Shown piece by piece: positions 40,601 through 46,531 of a stretch of DNA of 64,000 nucleotides (positions are counted from its first letter, which is position 1; every line of letters starts with the position of its first letter). The notes under the pieces are model-generated. The model ran no database searches. It had not been told where the DNA came from and was given only the letters and a program-made list of their open reading frames with translations. The position numbers and the translations under genes were made by a program. Source of the DNA: Hirundichthys speculiger (lineage: Eukaryota; Chordata; Actinopteri; Beloniformes; Exocoetidae). The DNA is taken from the NCBI GenBank assembly GCA_018398805.1, contig JAGFBZ010000745.1, positions 955,001 to 1,019,000 of the forward strand. Direction: 5' to 3'.

Positions 40601-43600
40601 TGCTATGGCCCGCGCATGCCCGGATGTGTTCAGTGGCCCGGATGTTCGTGGTCGAGAATTCCTCTTTAATTCAGAATTTAAATTAAATCCGATTTAAAAT
40701 GGTTAAAAATTACCATGTAAACACCTAATTCCGAATGAAAATGTCCATTCCGAATTAAACTTAATTCCGAACTACGTGTCATGGAATCATGACACAGCAC
40801 TTTAGCTCAAAATGCACTTTTCAAAATTACATTTATTCTGATTTTAAATCTGAATAGAATAATTCCAGGGTCATGTAAACACTCATTCCGCTTTTAATTA
40901 ATTTGGGTCTTTCTGCGCATGCTCGTTCCCTTGCCCGTCTGTCGCGATGACCCTTATATTCCGTGCTGGGCTTGTTTTCGAAATAAGGTTTCAAGATGGC
41001 AGCACGCAGTAAACGGTGCTCAAGAGCAGAGACGATTTATTTAATAAATAGCTTGGAGGAACTGGAAATAATTAAAAGAACAGATAGCAGGAAACATAAT
41101 AATTGTGAGCTTTTCAAAAGTTGTAGCAGCCAGGTTATGATGTTGTCGTGCTGCTGCTTCAAAAATAAAATCAAAACAAATCCAAAAAGGATGCTAATAA
41201 TGTAGTCCTCCATGTTGTTGCTAATCGAGTAAGTTTGTTTTCTTCCGGTAGACGTAAATACGTAAAGACGTCCGCCCCCCCCATCCAATCAGAACCCTTC
41301 CCAACCCCCAGACCTTAAGCGGAGTTGGATAAAGGCAATCAAACGTGTTTTCCATGTAAACCTCAATTCGGAATTACTATTTCCATGTAAACTCGGAGGA
41401 AAATAGTTTAATTCTGAATTATTTAATTCTGAATAATTAATTCTGAATTAAAAAACGTCATGAAACCGTGGCCAGTGTCACATCCTTACTATTACTTTGG
41501 AAACAAAAAAAAAAAAACGGTAGCATTTGTGAACAAAGGAAAGAAAGTTGTAGAGACGCTTGGCTCTTCAGACTCCACCCCCCCCACCACCACCACCACC
41601 CCACCACTCCCCCATCAGCTGGGGACCTGCAGCAACTCTCTAACATCCACTTCATTTTCATAGCAATAAACTTCCTCTCCAAGAACCAGAAAAAAGATTG
41701 ATCTTTCCTCTTTTATTTTATTTTTTCCGTGTAATGATTTATTTACTGTGTACAACTCTTTCTCTGCTCCCCTGCTTTGCATGTTGGGGACTCCTACGGC
41801 GCTGCGGGGGGGGGGTCCCTGAATTATTCACTCCTTTTTTTTTTTCCCCGAGTCCCTTTTCCATTCTCTTTTTCCTTCATTTTGCAGGGCGAACGCCTGT
41901 CTCTTTGTGTCAACGTGTCAAAGTGGTCTCTCTTCTCGTCTCTTTCTGCTTTATTATTCTCTGAGAGCTGTGCGACTCTGCTCTGACTGCGACTGGTGAA
42001 AGGGAAGAGGAATGACAGCAGCTCAGAGCAGCTGTTACAGCAGGAACAATCTGGAAAAGTCCCCCCCCCCCCCCCCCCCCCCACCTTGCTCCTCTACCTT
42101 CACCCCCCCACCTCACTAATCAGCACTCTGCTCTGTGTCTCCTCAGATCCCAACGCCCTGGGCCAGCATGGCACCGACCACGCCCTGATCGGAGGAGTGG
42201 TGGCCGTCGTGGTCTTCGTCACGTTGTGTTTAATCATTGTTCTGGGAAGATACCTGGCCAGGCATAAAGGTAACGCCCAAATGGACCGGACCCAAAGGCT
42301 GACATGTCTGTATGACGCACCAACAGTGAAATATAGAGGTCGTTCACACTGCTGTGGAGAGGTAGCGACTCGCTGGGTTACTGGGGACCAACAAGGTGTA
42401 GCCGCTAATACATTCATGACGGCCCAAAACCGTACGGTGACGAGTTTTCAGTTTGGAGCACAGATCAGGAAACTAGTCTCTGCCGTCCTCGGCTCAAGCC
42501 GTGTTGGAAGCATTTATTTTTTATATAAGTGTAACAAAGATTTCCTCTCTAGAGCTTCGATAACATTAACACAGTTAATCTTTAGACCAAACCTTCATGA
42601 AAGTTGTCAAATGCATTTAAACTTTCAAATCCGATTTTCTTTCATCCAGTCAAAACTGATGGTAAGGCCACCAACAGGACGTTGAACATATCTTAGAAGA
42701 CTTTTCATTCATTAACTTGGACATTGGACCACTTCCTGAGATTTATTTTAAAAAATAAAAAGCATAATTAAACCACTGGGAGGACTGGATACATACTACC
42801 TGCTATACTACAAGTGCATACTGAATAAAAGTCTGAATAAAAGTCTGAAACCAAAGTCTAGTATGCAGTATGCATACTAGACTTTGGTCTAGTATGCAGT
42901 ATGCATATTAGACTGGTTTATTCAGTATGCACTTGTAGTATAGTACACAGTATGCAGTATGCATATTCCTGAGAAGTACCCAGATGGTTTGCTACTTCCT
43001 GGTAAATTTCCAGTGTGCATACTACATCCCATAATTCAGCACACCACTACAGTGGCAGCCAGTTGACGCAGTCATGTGACCCGCTCCCGTTTGTGCTAAA
43101 TGTGGAAGATCTTCACCATCAGAAAACCACTGAATGAGCCAACTACACCACAATGAGCTGTGGAAACAGAAGTTAAAGGTGTCTTTGATGTGAGAGCTTG
43201 TTGGAGCCGGTGGACAGCAGCTGCTGTTGGTAGAACATTCAAGACAGATCTGATCCGGCACTCACAGCCTCCATGTTTCTATTCATTATATTTTTATAAT
43301 ATATAGGTAGAAAAAGCGTCGGCCTCAAAGAGTGAATCAGTAAAAGATAAACATGTTTATCTTTTACCAGGTAAAAAGGACTTTGGTGCATGTTAGCAGA
43401 TATATAATTCAGTAAATGTAGAGTTTATCTACATATAAGAACAGGAACGACATATTTACTGGTAATGTTGTTTTTTTTCAGTACCGAAACTCACGAAGGT
43501 TCATTTAAACAGTTAATGTTTCCACAGAAAAAAGGAAAAATAAAAGTGGATGACTCATCTTTGTAGACCCATTATTCTGAAAATAATTTTCTACGACAGT

Positions 43601-46531
43601 CCTGTCATTGAGGAAAAAAGCAAGGAAGTAGATGTCTTCGGAACAACCTGACAGCCCGAGGTTCCGACCCGACCCGAATCGGGTCTCGGGTCCATTCAAA
43701 AGACGTGACTCTGGGTTCGGGTCTGAATCGGTACAGTTAGACTCGGGTCCGGTCGGTGCTCTCTGACAGGCTGGGTCCACATTTACTCCAGAGAGGTAAA
43801 GATATTGGCGGTGGCAGCCAATGTCAGGACTCGGGGCAGTTTAATTAATTATTAATTAACGTGGCGTGTTTGTCATGAAACAACCGTGTTGCCGTAGCGT
43901 GTTATTAGCGGTTTGTCCGGCAGCTGTAAAGCACAACGGATCGCTAACAAGACAACGCTGGATGAGAGAACATATTCACGACGCGTCCTGAGTGGTGTAG
44001 GCTATTAGCGTTAGCAGTTGCTACCAATAGCATCTGTATCCACAAAGAAAATAACGACGTGGATTTATTGTTGTTTCCATCACGTAGCCTATGTAGCAAC
44101 TGAACCGGTAGAAGAAGACAACTTTAGGTAAGAAAATCAAGTTTTATTCAATGCTAGACAACTTTTAACATGAGCAGCTATGGCCTGGATTGTCTCGGTT
44201 CTATTCGGGTAACTCGGTTCGGTTCGTGATCGGAAACTAAAGACTCGGGTCTGGTCGGTGCTCTCTGACAGGCTGGGTCCACGTTTACTCGAGAGATAAA
44301 GATATTGGCGGTGGCAGCCAATGTCAGGACTCGGGGCAGTTTAATTAATTATTCATTAAATTGGCGTGTTTGTCATGAAACAATCGTGTTGCCTTAGCAT
44401 GTTATTAGCGGTTTGTTTACCGGCAGCTGTAAAGCACAACGGATCGCCAACATGACAACGTTGGATGAGAGAACATATTCACGACACGTCCTGACCAGTG
44501 TAGGCTATTAGCATTAGCAGTTGCTACCAATAGCATCTGTATCCACAAAGACAATAAAGACATGGATTTATTGTTGTTTACATCACGTAGCCTATGTAGC
44601 AACTGAGCCGGTAGAAGAAGACAACTTTAGGGAAGAAAATCAAGTTTTATTCAACACTGGACACCTTTTAACATGAGCAACTATGGGCTGGATTGTCTCG
44701 GTTTTATTCGGGTAACTCGGTTCGGTTCGTGGTCGGAAACTAAAGACTCGGTTCGGGTCGGTTTCGGGTCAAATTTTCACGGGTCCATTTGGGTTCGGTC
44801 CATGAAAGTGGACCCTTGAAGACCTTTACAAGGAAGTTCAAAGTTGGTCATAATTCAACACTGATGCAACAAAAATGTAGCTGCGAGTTGCGTCAGAGCT
44901 TCTGGAAGTTTCTGGAATCGTCACCGATGGTGTGTTTTCTGCATCTGCTAGGCTCTTGCCAATTGTGCTAGCATAATTTTTTGCATAATCTGAAGAACTG
45001 AGCATCATTTTTGCCCTTTTTCCAAAAGTAGCACTGCTAGCATAATCCGTATATTTTCTTGTCTTAATAGCACAATTTTAGAATAATTCAAGAAACCGAA
45101 GATCTCAGCTACTAAAAACGATAGATTTCTATTAACAATTGGTTCCACTTGTTACGATTTAGAATTATTTTCAGTTAGAACTTTAAACTGTTAAAGCTAA
45201 AACTTTACAGCCTGTAGGCCGGCTGTTTTTTTTATGGTAAAGTTCTCATCGTTGTTGCTTTATGACCTAAGACTTCCTGACCTGCTGTCTCCCAAGGAAG
45301 TATGCGATGGCATGGTAATAAATTTAGTTACACCCCCATTTCCTGGAGTAAACATAACCATATTAGTCTGGATTATGAGACTGAACCATCTGGATTTTCA
45401 GGAGACAAAGGATAATAGAACTCGGAGAGCAGGACCCGCCTCCTTGGGATCCTTAAAAGAGGGACAAAATGTGATTTCTGGGTGTATTCCCTGACATTCT
45501 TGAGATGTTAGGAGGATGTACCATCGGCCGATTGAAATATTCTGCATGGCATAATAATTCTTTGTATTCATGATTGTATTAAATTCTTGATTGATCTTTG
45601 CTTCTAGACTTGTCATTAAGGCACCAGTTAAAAAGAACATGGAGAGAGACTTTACACACTCCTATTTTGCGATTGCTTTTTAGTTGTGTTGAGATACCAC
45701 GGGGATTCGATGAAACGGAACCGGAAGTCAGTGTCTCGGTCCCAGACTCCTTAATCTTTCTCCCAGTGTTTACTTGAAATTTGCATACTTTACCATGCTA
45801 ACTGGAGGCCATTTGAATGCAAATCCTTGCGCAAACTGTGTCACGCTCTGCTACACGCGATGGTTAGCAAGCTATCTGCGGATAGTTATCCACCACACTA
45901 TCCAGGCTTTGTGCAACCTATTTTTGTTCACTGGATAACTATCCGCTGGATAGCAGATTTGTCCGCCGTATAGGCCTAACCACCAGATAAAGTTACCCAG
46001 GTTTTGAACAACTGGGCCCAGAACGTCAGGCCAGGGTTAATAAAATACATTTTCAAACTTGTCTTGTGAGTTGTGAAGTTTGTGCACAGAATAAATTTTT
46101 TAAAAAGTAGCATAATTTTGAAAAGCGAGCATAATTTGAGCATAATTTGGGCAAAAAACGAGCACTGCCACTAGCATAATATGCCACTTTTACTAGCACA
46201 ATCGACAAATGGCTAGCGTCTGCAGGGTTTCGCAACGTATCTCCACGTATCACAGCATCTCAGCTCCTCAGTCTGTCTGTGAATAATGTAGCTTCACTGA
46301 TGTTTCTCCAGATGTGCTTTTTTAATTTTTTTATTTTATTTTTTTATTAACGCCACGCAGAGCTGCTCCGTATTTGTTTTCCCTGAAACGAGTTTGTTTG
46401 TCGTTTCCACAGGAACGTACTTGACAAATGAAGCCAAAGGAGCGGACGACGCGCCCGACGCCGACACGGCCATCATTAACGCCGAGGGCAACCACGCGCA
46501 CGCAGAAGAAAAGAAGGAATACTACATTTAG
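9710..46531 (+). CDS. cadm2: cadm2, cell adhesion molecule 2 (SynCAM2), 3' six coding exons
   Basis: This is the 3' part of a single-pass immunoglobulin-superfamily adhesion protein that works at synapses and axon contacts through homophilic and family heterophilic binding. The exons at 9710-9871, 10045-10135, 10221-10399, 16802-16915, 42147-42269 and 46413-46531 join in consistent phase to about 261 residues plus stop. Order: second half of Ig2 ([15 protein letters not shown]), Ig3 (C...[11 protein letters not shown]...[14 protein letters not shown]), a Pro/Thr stalk, DPNALG, the helix from [13 protein letters not shown] to LIIVLG, then [17 protein letters not shown] and [30 protein letters not shown] and SRDPNAL match CADM2 better than CADM1, 3 or 4. 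The C terminus is EYYI rather than the usual EYFI. The start codon and Ig1 are outside the window. The paralogue (a or b) is undetermined. Confidence 0.95.
10045..10135 (+). CDS. cadm2: cadm2 exon: N-terminal part of Ig domain 3
   Basis: The acceptor TCTCTGTTCCAG is followed by codons reading [19 protein letters not shown] and [19 protein letters not shown] supplies the B-strand Cys of Ig3. The donor GTAAGA follows TC at 10135, splitting a Ser codon. The preceding intron is only 173 bp and the next only 85 bp, so these three exons form a tight cluster. Confidence 0.95.
10221..10399 (+). CDS. cadm2: cadm2 exon: C-terminal part of Ig domain 3
   Basis: After TTGATCCCAG the frame reads [20 protein letters not shown], with the core Trp of the Ig fold, then [18 protein letters not shown] with the second disulphide Cys in YRC, and ends [14 protein letters not shown] and NGT are potential N-glycosylation sites. 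Donor GTGAGT begins at 10400. It is the best conserved exon here and the strongest evidence for CADM2. Confidence 0.97.
10400..11228. other. start of the 6.4-kb intron, includes a poly-G tract
   Basis: Intron between the Ig3 and stalk exons. Apart from the homopolymer at 10666-10690 nothing is recognised. Open frames continuing from the exon are read-through without support. Confidence 0.6.
10666..10690. repeat. poly-G homopolymer, 25 bp
   Basis: An uninterrupted G run followed by TGGGGTG. It is the reason a glycine-rich reading frame appears here. Confidence 0.95.
11237..12344 (+). mobile_element. hAT-like element with 18-bp inverted ends and BED-finger remnant
   Basis: The ends are exact inverted copies of TAGGGATGCACGATAACT. 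They are flanked by ACTTAAAG (11229-11236) and ACTTAAAC (12345-12352), a 7-of-8 target duplication. A plus-strand start at 11666 reads [13 protein letters not shown], the usual opening of a hAT BED finger. A stop and a one-base shift follow, before [13 protein letters not shown]. The expected second Cys is lost and no catalytic core is present, so this 1.1-kb copy is non-autonomous. Confidence 0.85.
12353..13075. other. intronic sequence, nothing recognised
   Basis: Single-copy-looking DNA between two hAT-like elements. No exon or repeat can be supported. Confidence 0.4.
13731..14491. mobile_element. terminal-inverted-repeat MITE nested in the hAT-like element
   Basis: The left end CAGCGGTACCTCTACTTATG and the right end, read inverted as CAGTGGTACCTCTACTTACG, match at 18 of 20 positions. 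TATA is present on both sides, so a TA or TATA target is likely. Its interior contains a LINE/SINE-like tail at 13920-14172. No coding capacity. Confidence 0.75.
13920..14172 (+). mobile_element. RTE-LINE or SINE-type 3' end nested inside the MITE
   Basis: The tract includes AAAATCCATCCATAGCTTTT, GAGTTATCTTGAACACAGAC and a terminal ACCTCCTTGGTGGAGATAAA. That order is characteristic of a widespread fish non-LTR tail ending in a CTTGGCGGAGG-like block. It is short, non-coding, and sits wholly inside the MITE. Confidence 0.55.
14581..15634. other. intronic sequence with a poly-A run, no gene
   Basis: Contains an A-run near 14751-14768 and small AT-rich patches. No feature beyond simple sequence can be supported. 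Confidence 0.4.
15635..16550. repeat. 17-bp minisatellite, about 54 units, with higher-order structure
   Basis: The monomer is about ACAGGTGACCCGTCCCG, and nearly every unit keeps ACAGGTG. The TGACGTGTCCTGA variant recurs at 15849, 16121, 16274 and 16461, at spacings of 272, 153 and 187 bp, which are 16, 9 and 11 monomers. Because 17 is not a multiple of three and the unit rarely makes stops on the minus strand, long overlapping frames appear in all three minus frames. These are artefacts of the repeat, not genes. The array ends about 250 bp before the stalk exon. Confidence 0.95.
16802..16915 (+). CDS. cadm2: cadm2 exon: Pro/Thr-rich extracellular stalk
   Basis: The acceptor CCCTCCACCAG leads into [20 protein letters not shown] and on to VTGSR, joining to DPNALG of the next exon through a split Asp codon. 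It is a 38-residue, low-complexity Pro/Ser/Thr segment, the likely O-glycosylated stalk between Ig3 and the membrane. The donor GTACAG begins at 16916. This region is alternatively spliced and poorly conserved in CADM proteins, so the call rests on phase and splice sites as well as composition. Confidence 0.85.
16916..18307. other. start of the 25-kb intron, nothing recognised
   Basis: Includes a small (CTCTCACC)n patch near 16977-17025. No gene or defined mobile element was found. Confidence 0.45.
18316..19320 (-). mobile_element. hAT-like element with perfect 8-bp duplication and BED-finger exon
   Basis: GTGGAACC occurs at 18308-18315 and 19321-19328, a perfect 8-bp target duplication. The ends AGGGTTATAATAG and ATAATAACCTTGT are imperfectly inverted. 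The minus strand from 19024 encodes [36 protein letters not shown] and LLKEKKT, the front half of a BED finger with its Trp and two Cys; the His half is lost. A 53-bp direct duplication lies inside at 18733-18785 and 18786-18838. No catalytic domain. Confidence 0.85.
19329..20730. other. intronic sequence, nothing recognised
   Basis: Short frames only. There is a G-rich patch near 19878-19892. No support for exons or mobile elements. Confidence 0.4.
20731..21128. repeat. interstitial telomere-like (CCCTAA)n tract, about 400 bp
   Basis: About 66 units of CCCTAA with frequent variants such as AAACCTAA and CACTAA. The strand orientation is C-rich on plus. The degeneracy indicates an old internal tract, not a chromosome end. 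It sits immediately before a hAT-like element. Confidence 0.95.
21135..21980 (-). mobile_element. hAT-like element with a BED-finger first exon
   Basis: The right end (CGATACATCGTTACACCCCT) is a typical hAT MITE terminus; the left end is diverged around 21150-21230. On the minus strand, an open frame over 21836-21459 gives [10 protein letters not shown], then [20 protein letters not shown], a BED finger with its Trp and CxxC. Just after NTST the DNA reads TTGGTAAGC, a good splice donor, so this probably was exon 1 of the transposase and the His pair lay in exon 2, now absent. Non-autonomous. Confidence 0.75.
21985..22550 (+). mobile_element. fragment of another hAT-like protein-coding element
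   Basis: Near 22411 the plus strand reads MGKCKFSQS, a stop, [13 protein letters not shown], then [14 protein letters not shown]. This matches the N terminus of a hAT-related family with a CxxC finger. The frame is cut at about 22540 where the Rex3 LINE begins, suggesting the LINE inserted here. The upstream part contains short AT-rich repeats (AAAAAGTATTAAAAAGTG). Confidence 0.55.
22552..25084 (+). mobile_element. Rex3/RTE-clade LINE, 5'-truncated, two frameshifts
   Basis: The first part (to about 23450) holds the C-terminal half of an apurinic-type endonuclease ([38 protein letters not shown]) and the linker to RT. The second, from 23489, holds the reverse transcriptase: [48 protein letters not shown] and the catalytic LLFADDVVL near 24260. 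A frameshift near 23450 separates the two, and another near 24820 moves the C-terminal [20 protein letters not shown] into a third frame. The 3' end is (ATGG)n at 25063-25084, the tail typical of Rex3. The missing N-terminal endonuclease and the frameshifts make it inactive. Confidence 0.9.
25085..25824. other. intronic sequence with poly-T run, nothing recognised
   Basis: T-rich stretches at 25366-25390. No gene or mobile element can be supported. Confidence 0.45.
25825..25993. repeat. (CA/TA)n compound microsatellite
   Basis: Alternating ACACATATAC-type units with ACGTAT variants. Reverse-strand frames rich in Cys, Ile, Tyr and Val are products of the repeat. Confidence 0.95.
25994..26705. 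other. intronic sequence, only homopolymer patches
   Basis: A C-rich patch near 26165 and an A-run at 26269-26283. Nothing else recognised. Confidence 0.45.
26706..27425. repeat. tandem array of about 74-bp units, nine to ten copies
   Basis: Each unit has a unique half (GGCTGACATCACACCTGGAC, CTCCTGAACGCCATGT) and a simple half containing the palindrome AGATCTATATAGATCT and TATC units. The first unit is longer because of an extra ACACCTGG duplication. The array runs almost directly into the TATC microsatellite at 27450. Confidence 0.9.
27450..28130. repeat. long (TATC)n / (GATA)n microsatellite, about 680 bp
   Basis: Starts as TGTC repeats, becomes nearly pure TATC to about 27565, then a compound of TATCTATATC, TATG and CATC variants. 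All three plus frames are open and rich in Ile, Tyr, Leu and Ser; this is low-complexity translation, not protein. GATA repeats of this type are known as Bkm-like satellites. Confidence 0.95.
28131..28857. mobile_element. sequence interrupting the microsatellite, partly MITE-like
   Basis: The TATC tract stops at about 28130 and resumes at about 28858, so this 0.7 kb looks like an insertion. Its right end (TACCGTATTTTACCAAGTAC then GTTGCATCCCTA) is hAT-like, and GTACCGCGGTAC is a palindrome at 28767-28778. The left end has no clear matching terminal repeat, so insertion of a decayed element or chance are both possible. Confidence 0.45.
28858..28936. repeat. resumed TATC-type microsatellite
   Basis: ATATTTATATATCTACATCT and related units of the same composition as 27450-28130. 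Confidence 0.85.
28937..30518. other. intronic sequence around a poly-C tract, nothing else recognised
   Basis: Apart from the 37-bp C-run there is no recognisable gene or mobile element. Open frames are short and without motifs. Confidence 0.45.
29399..29435. repeat. poly-C homopolymer, 37 bp
   Basis: Uninterrupted C on the plus strand, preceded by TTATTGCAG and followed by AGGTTAACC. Confidence 0.95.
30519..30549. repeat. (TAA)n microsatellite
   Basis: Ten trinucleotide units directly abutting the element that begins TTAGGGCTGGGCAACG. Confidence 0.9.
30550..31645. mobile_element. degraded non-autonomous DNA transposon (GATTAATCGC type)
   Basis: The left end TAGGGCTGGGCAACGATT is followed by TTAATCATGATTAATCGCAT. 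The right end holds GCGTTAACGCGCGATAAAAT and GCGTTAACGCGAC. These subterminal motifs characterise a teleost MITE group, probably hAT. A plus frame at 30884-31291 is AT-driven and has no domain. Target duplication not identified. Confidence 0.55.
31646..32404. other. intronic sequence, nothing recognised
   Basis: A T-run at 32178-32193. No supported gene or repeat. Confidence 0.4.
32405..32580. repeat. dispersed fish repeat, copy 2 (related to 3990-4145)
   Basis: ATCTGGCAGATGCTTTTATC followed by CATTCAAGCTTCAGTACAGT is a combination frequent in teleost repeats. The diverged relative near 3990 preserves the order of both blocks. Confidence 0.6.
32700..32940. repeat. probable LINE 3'-UTR-like fragment
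   Basis: GGCGCCAATTCACAAGTCAT, then CTCAAAGCACTTTACA and AGTCCAGTCCAG-type runs, resemble 3' non-coding parts of L2-like elements in fish. No RT coding is attached. Confidence 0.4.
33149..34002. mobile_element. long-terminal-inverted-repeat (foldback-like) element, 854 bp
   Basis: The first 82 bases, starting CTATGGAGCCCCGTTTGGG, are repeated inverted at the right end with one mismatch. Further inside, CATAAGAATGAGCTTTTACA on the left pairs with TGTAAAAGCTCATTCTTATG near 33705, so the whole element can fold into a long imperfect hairpin. The arms contain many TATTATGAAA units. No coding sequence and no certain target duplication (TAA occurs near both ends). Confidence 0.8.
34003..35747. other. 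intronic sequence with one long poly-C tract
   Basis: Nothing else recognised. The glycine-rich reverse frame here is the translation of the C-run. Confidence 0.45.
34652..34691. repeat. poly-C homopolymer, 40 bp
   Basis: Longest of the six G or C homopolymers in the window. It follows CTCCCGA and precedes ACAGCTCTACGG. Confidence 0.95.
35750..39130 (-). mobile_element. Tc1-like transposon, split by an L2 insertion
   Basis: TA dinucleotides flank inverted ends CACTGCCTGGCCAAAAAAAG (left) and the right end read inverted, CACTACCTGGCCAAAA. Without the inserted LINE the element is about 1.2 kb, the normal Tc1 size. The minus strand encodes a broken transposase: [16 protein letters not shown] of the helix-turn-helix domain (about 38930), VMWSDES with the first catalytic Asp (about 38490), [11 protein letters not shown] with the second (about 36070), and [15 protein letters not shown] with the third acidic residue (about 35980). 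Several frameshifts inactivate it. Confidence 0.9.
36250..38412 (-). mobile_element. L2-clade LINE copy 1, 5'-truncated with inverted 5' tip
   Basis: The 3' end (36250-36280) is an (ATTGA)n tail read on the minus strand, followed by a 1-kb 3' UTR. Minus frames at 38228-37881 and 37787-37356 encode the RT palm and C-terminal part: [18 protein letters not shown] with the YADD site, [33 protein letters not shown] and [19 protein letters not shown]. The frames are separated by shifts and stops. GGCAT at 36245-36249 and 38413-38417 is the apparent target duplication, inside the Tc1 element. The final 26 bases (38387-38412) are inverted relative to the LINE. Confidence 0.9.
39133..39829. other. intronic sequence with a (CA)n microsatellite
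   Basis: C-run and (CA)n at 39326-39361. Nothing else recognised. Confidence 0.5.
39830..40115. promoter_or_regulatory. CpG-rich patch inside the long cadm2 intron
   Basis: This stretch is much richer in G+C and CpG than its surroundings (GAGCGCGGGATT, CCCGCCGCGGGAAC, TGCGGGCGCGCGTTCGTCCG). It has no open frame with recognisable motifs. It may be a small CpG island, an internal promoter, or simply the GC-rich end of an unrecognised repeat. The regulatory label is tentative. Confidence 0.3.
40368..41462 (+). mobile_element. PIF/Harbinger-like non-autonomous element with Myb/SANT-like exon
   Basis: Both ends and the interior repeat CATGTAAAC and AATTCCGAATT or AATTCTGAATT blocks, typical of a fish Harbinger-type MITE group. 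A plus frame from 40996 encodes [20 protein letters not shown] and [20 protein letters not shown], which matches the start of the Myb/SANT-like DNA-binding protein of PIF/Harbinger elements; the usual Trp after SKR is Cys. The rest of that protein and the DDE nuclease are absent. Boundaries are approximate. Confidence 0.6.
41463..42060. other. intronic sequence upstream of the transmembrane exon
   Basis: An A-run near 41505-41517, a (CCA)n patch near 41578-41612 and pyrimidine-rich stretches. No gene recognised. Confidence 0.5.
42061..42082. repeat. cadm2: poly-C homopolymer, 22 bp, near a splice acceptor
   Basis: Its 3' end lies 64 bp before the transmembrane exon. A candidate branch point (CACTAATCAG, 42113-42122) and the pyrimidine tract CTCTGTGTCTCCTCAG lie between it and the exon. 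Confidence 0.95.
42147..42269 (+). CDS. cadm2: cadm2 exon: juxtamembrane and transmembrane segment
   Basis: The codons read [17 protein letters not shown], then the hydrophobic helix [17 protein letters not shown], then the stop-transfer and 4.1-binding start RYLARHK. IGG followed by [10 protein letters not shown] is characteristic of CADM family membrane helices. The acceptor is CTCCTCAG and the donor GTAACG at 42270. An open frame extends into the intron but has no support as an alternative end. Confidence 0.96.
42803..42943. repeat. 141-bp foldback palindrome
   Basis: The 22-bp arm starting CTATACTACAAGTGCATACT (42803-42824) is perfectly inverted at 42922-42943. Inside is a second hairpin, ACCAAAGTCTAGT at 42850 with its inverse at 42876. 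The motif AGTATGCAGTATGCAT recurs several times to about 42965. It could be a small palindromic MITE. Confidence 0.8.
43741..44749. repeat. tandem duplication of a 0.5-kb repeat, MITE-like
   Basis: Two head-to-tail copies, 43741-44242 and 44243-44749, differ by scattered substitutions and small indels. The sequence on both outer sides and at the junction is rich in TCGGGT and GGTTCGG motifs (43660-43740, 44750-44800), so the copies may be a transposon dimer sharing one terminal block. No coding sequence is recognised. Confidence 0.8.
44962..46202. mobile_element. AT-rich element with ATTGTGCTAG inverted ends
   Basis: ATTGTGCTAG at 44962-44971 is inverted at 46193-46202, and both subterminal zones repeat GCATAAT and CTAGCATAAT. 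The interior (45230-45660) has a plus frame without recognised motifs. Target duplication was not found, so family is open. Confidence 0.45.
46413..46531 (+). CDS. cadm2: cadm2 last coding exon: cytoplasmic tail and stop
   Basis: After TCGTTTCCACAG the frame reads [20 protein letters not shown], then [19 protein letters not shown] and TAG at 46529-46531. The [10 protein letters not shown] segment is the protein 4.1/FERM-binding region. The last residues form a class II PDZ ligand for partners such as CASK and syntenin. Most vertebrate CADM proteins end EYFI; Tyr for Phe here is conservative. The HAHAE insertion-like stretch is the least conserved part. Confidence 0.97.

Noticed and set aside
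41996..42685. A 229-codon frame through the transmembrane exon
   Set aside because: Only 42147-42269 is exon. The flanks contain a poly-C tract and intron sequence, and the canonical splice sites join the other cadm2 exons in phase.
45234..45640. An 86-codon plus frame that might be a retroviral or cellular fragment
   Set aside because: No recognisable motif, no flanking LTRs or splice sites, and it lies inside an AT-rich repeat-like element; not enough to name.
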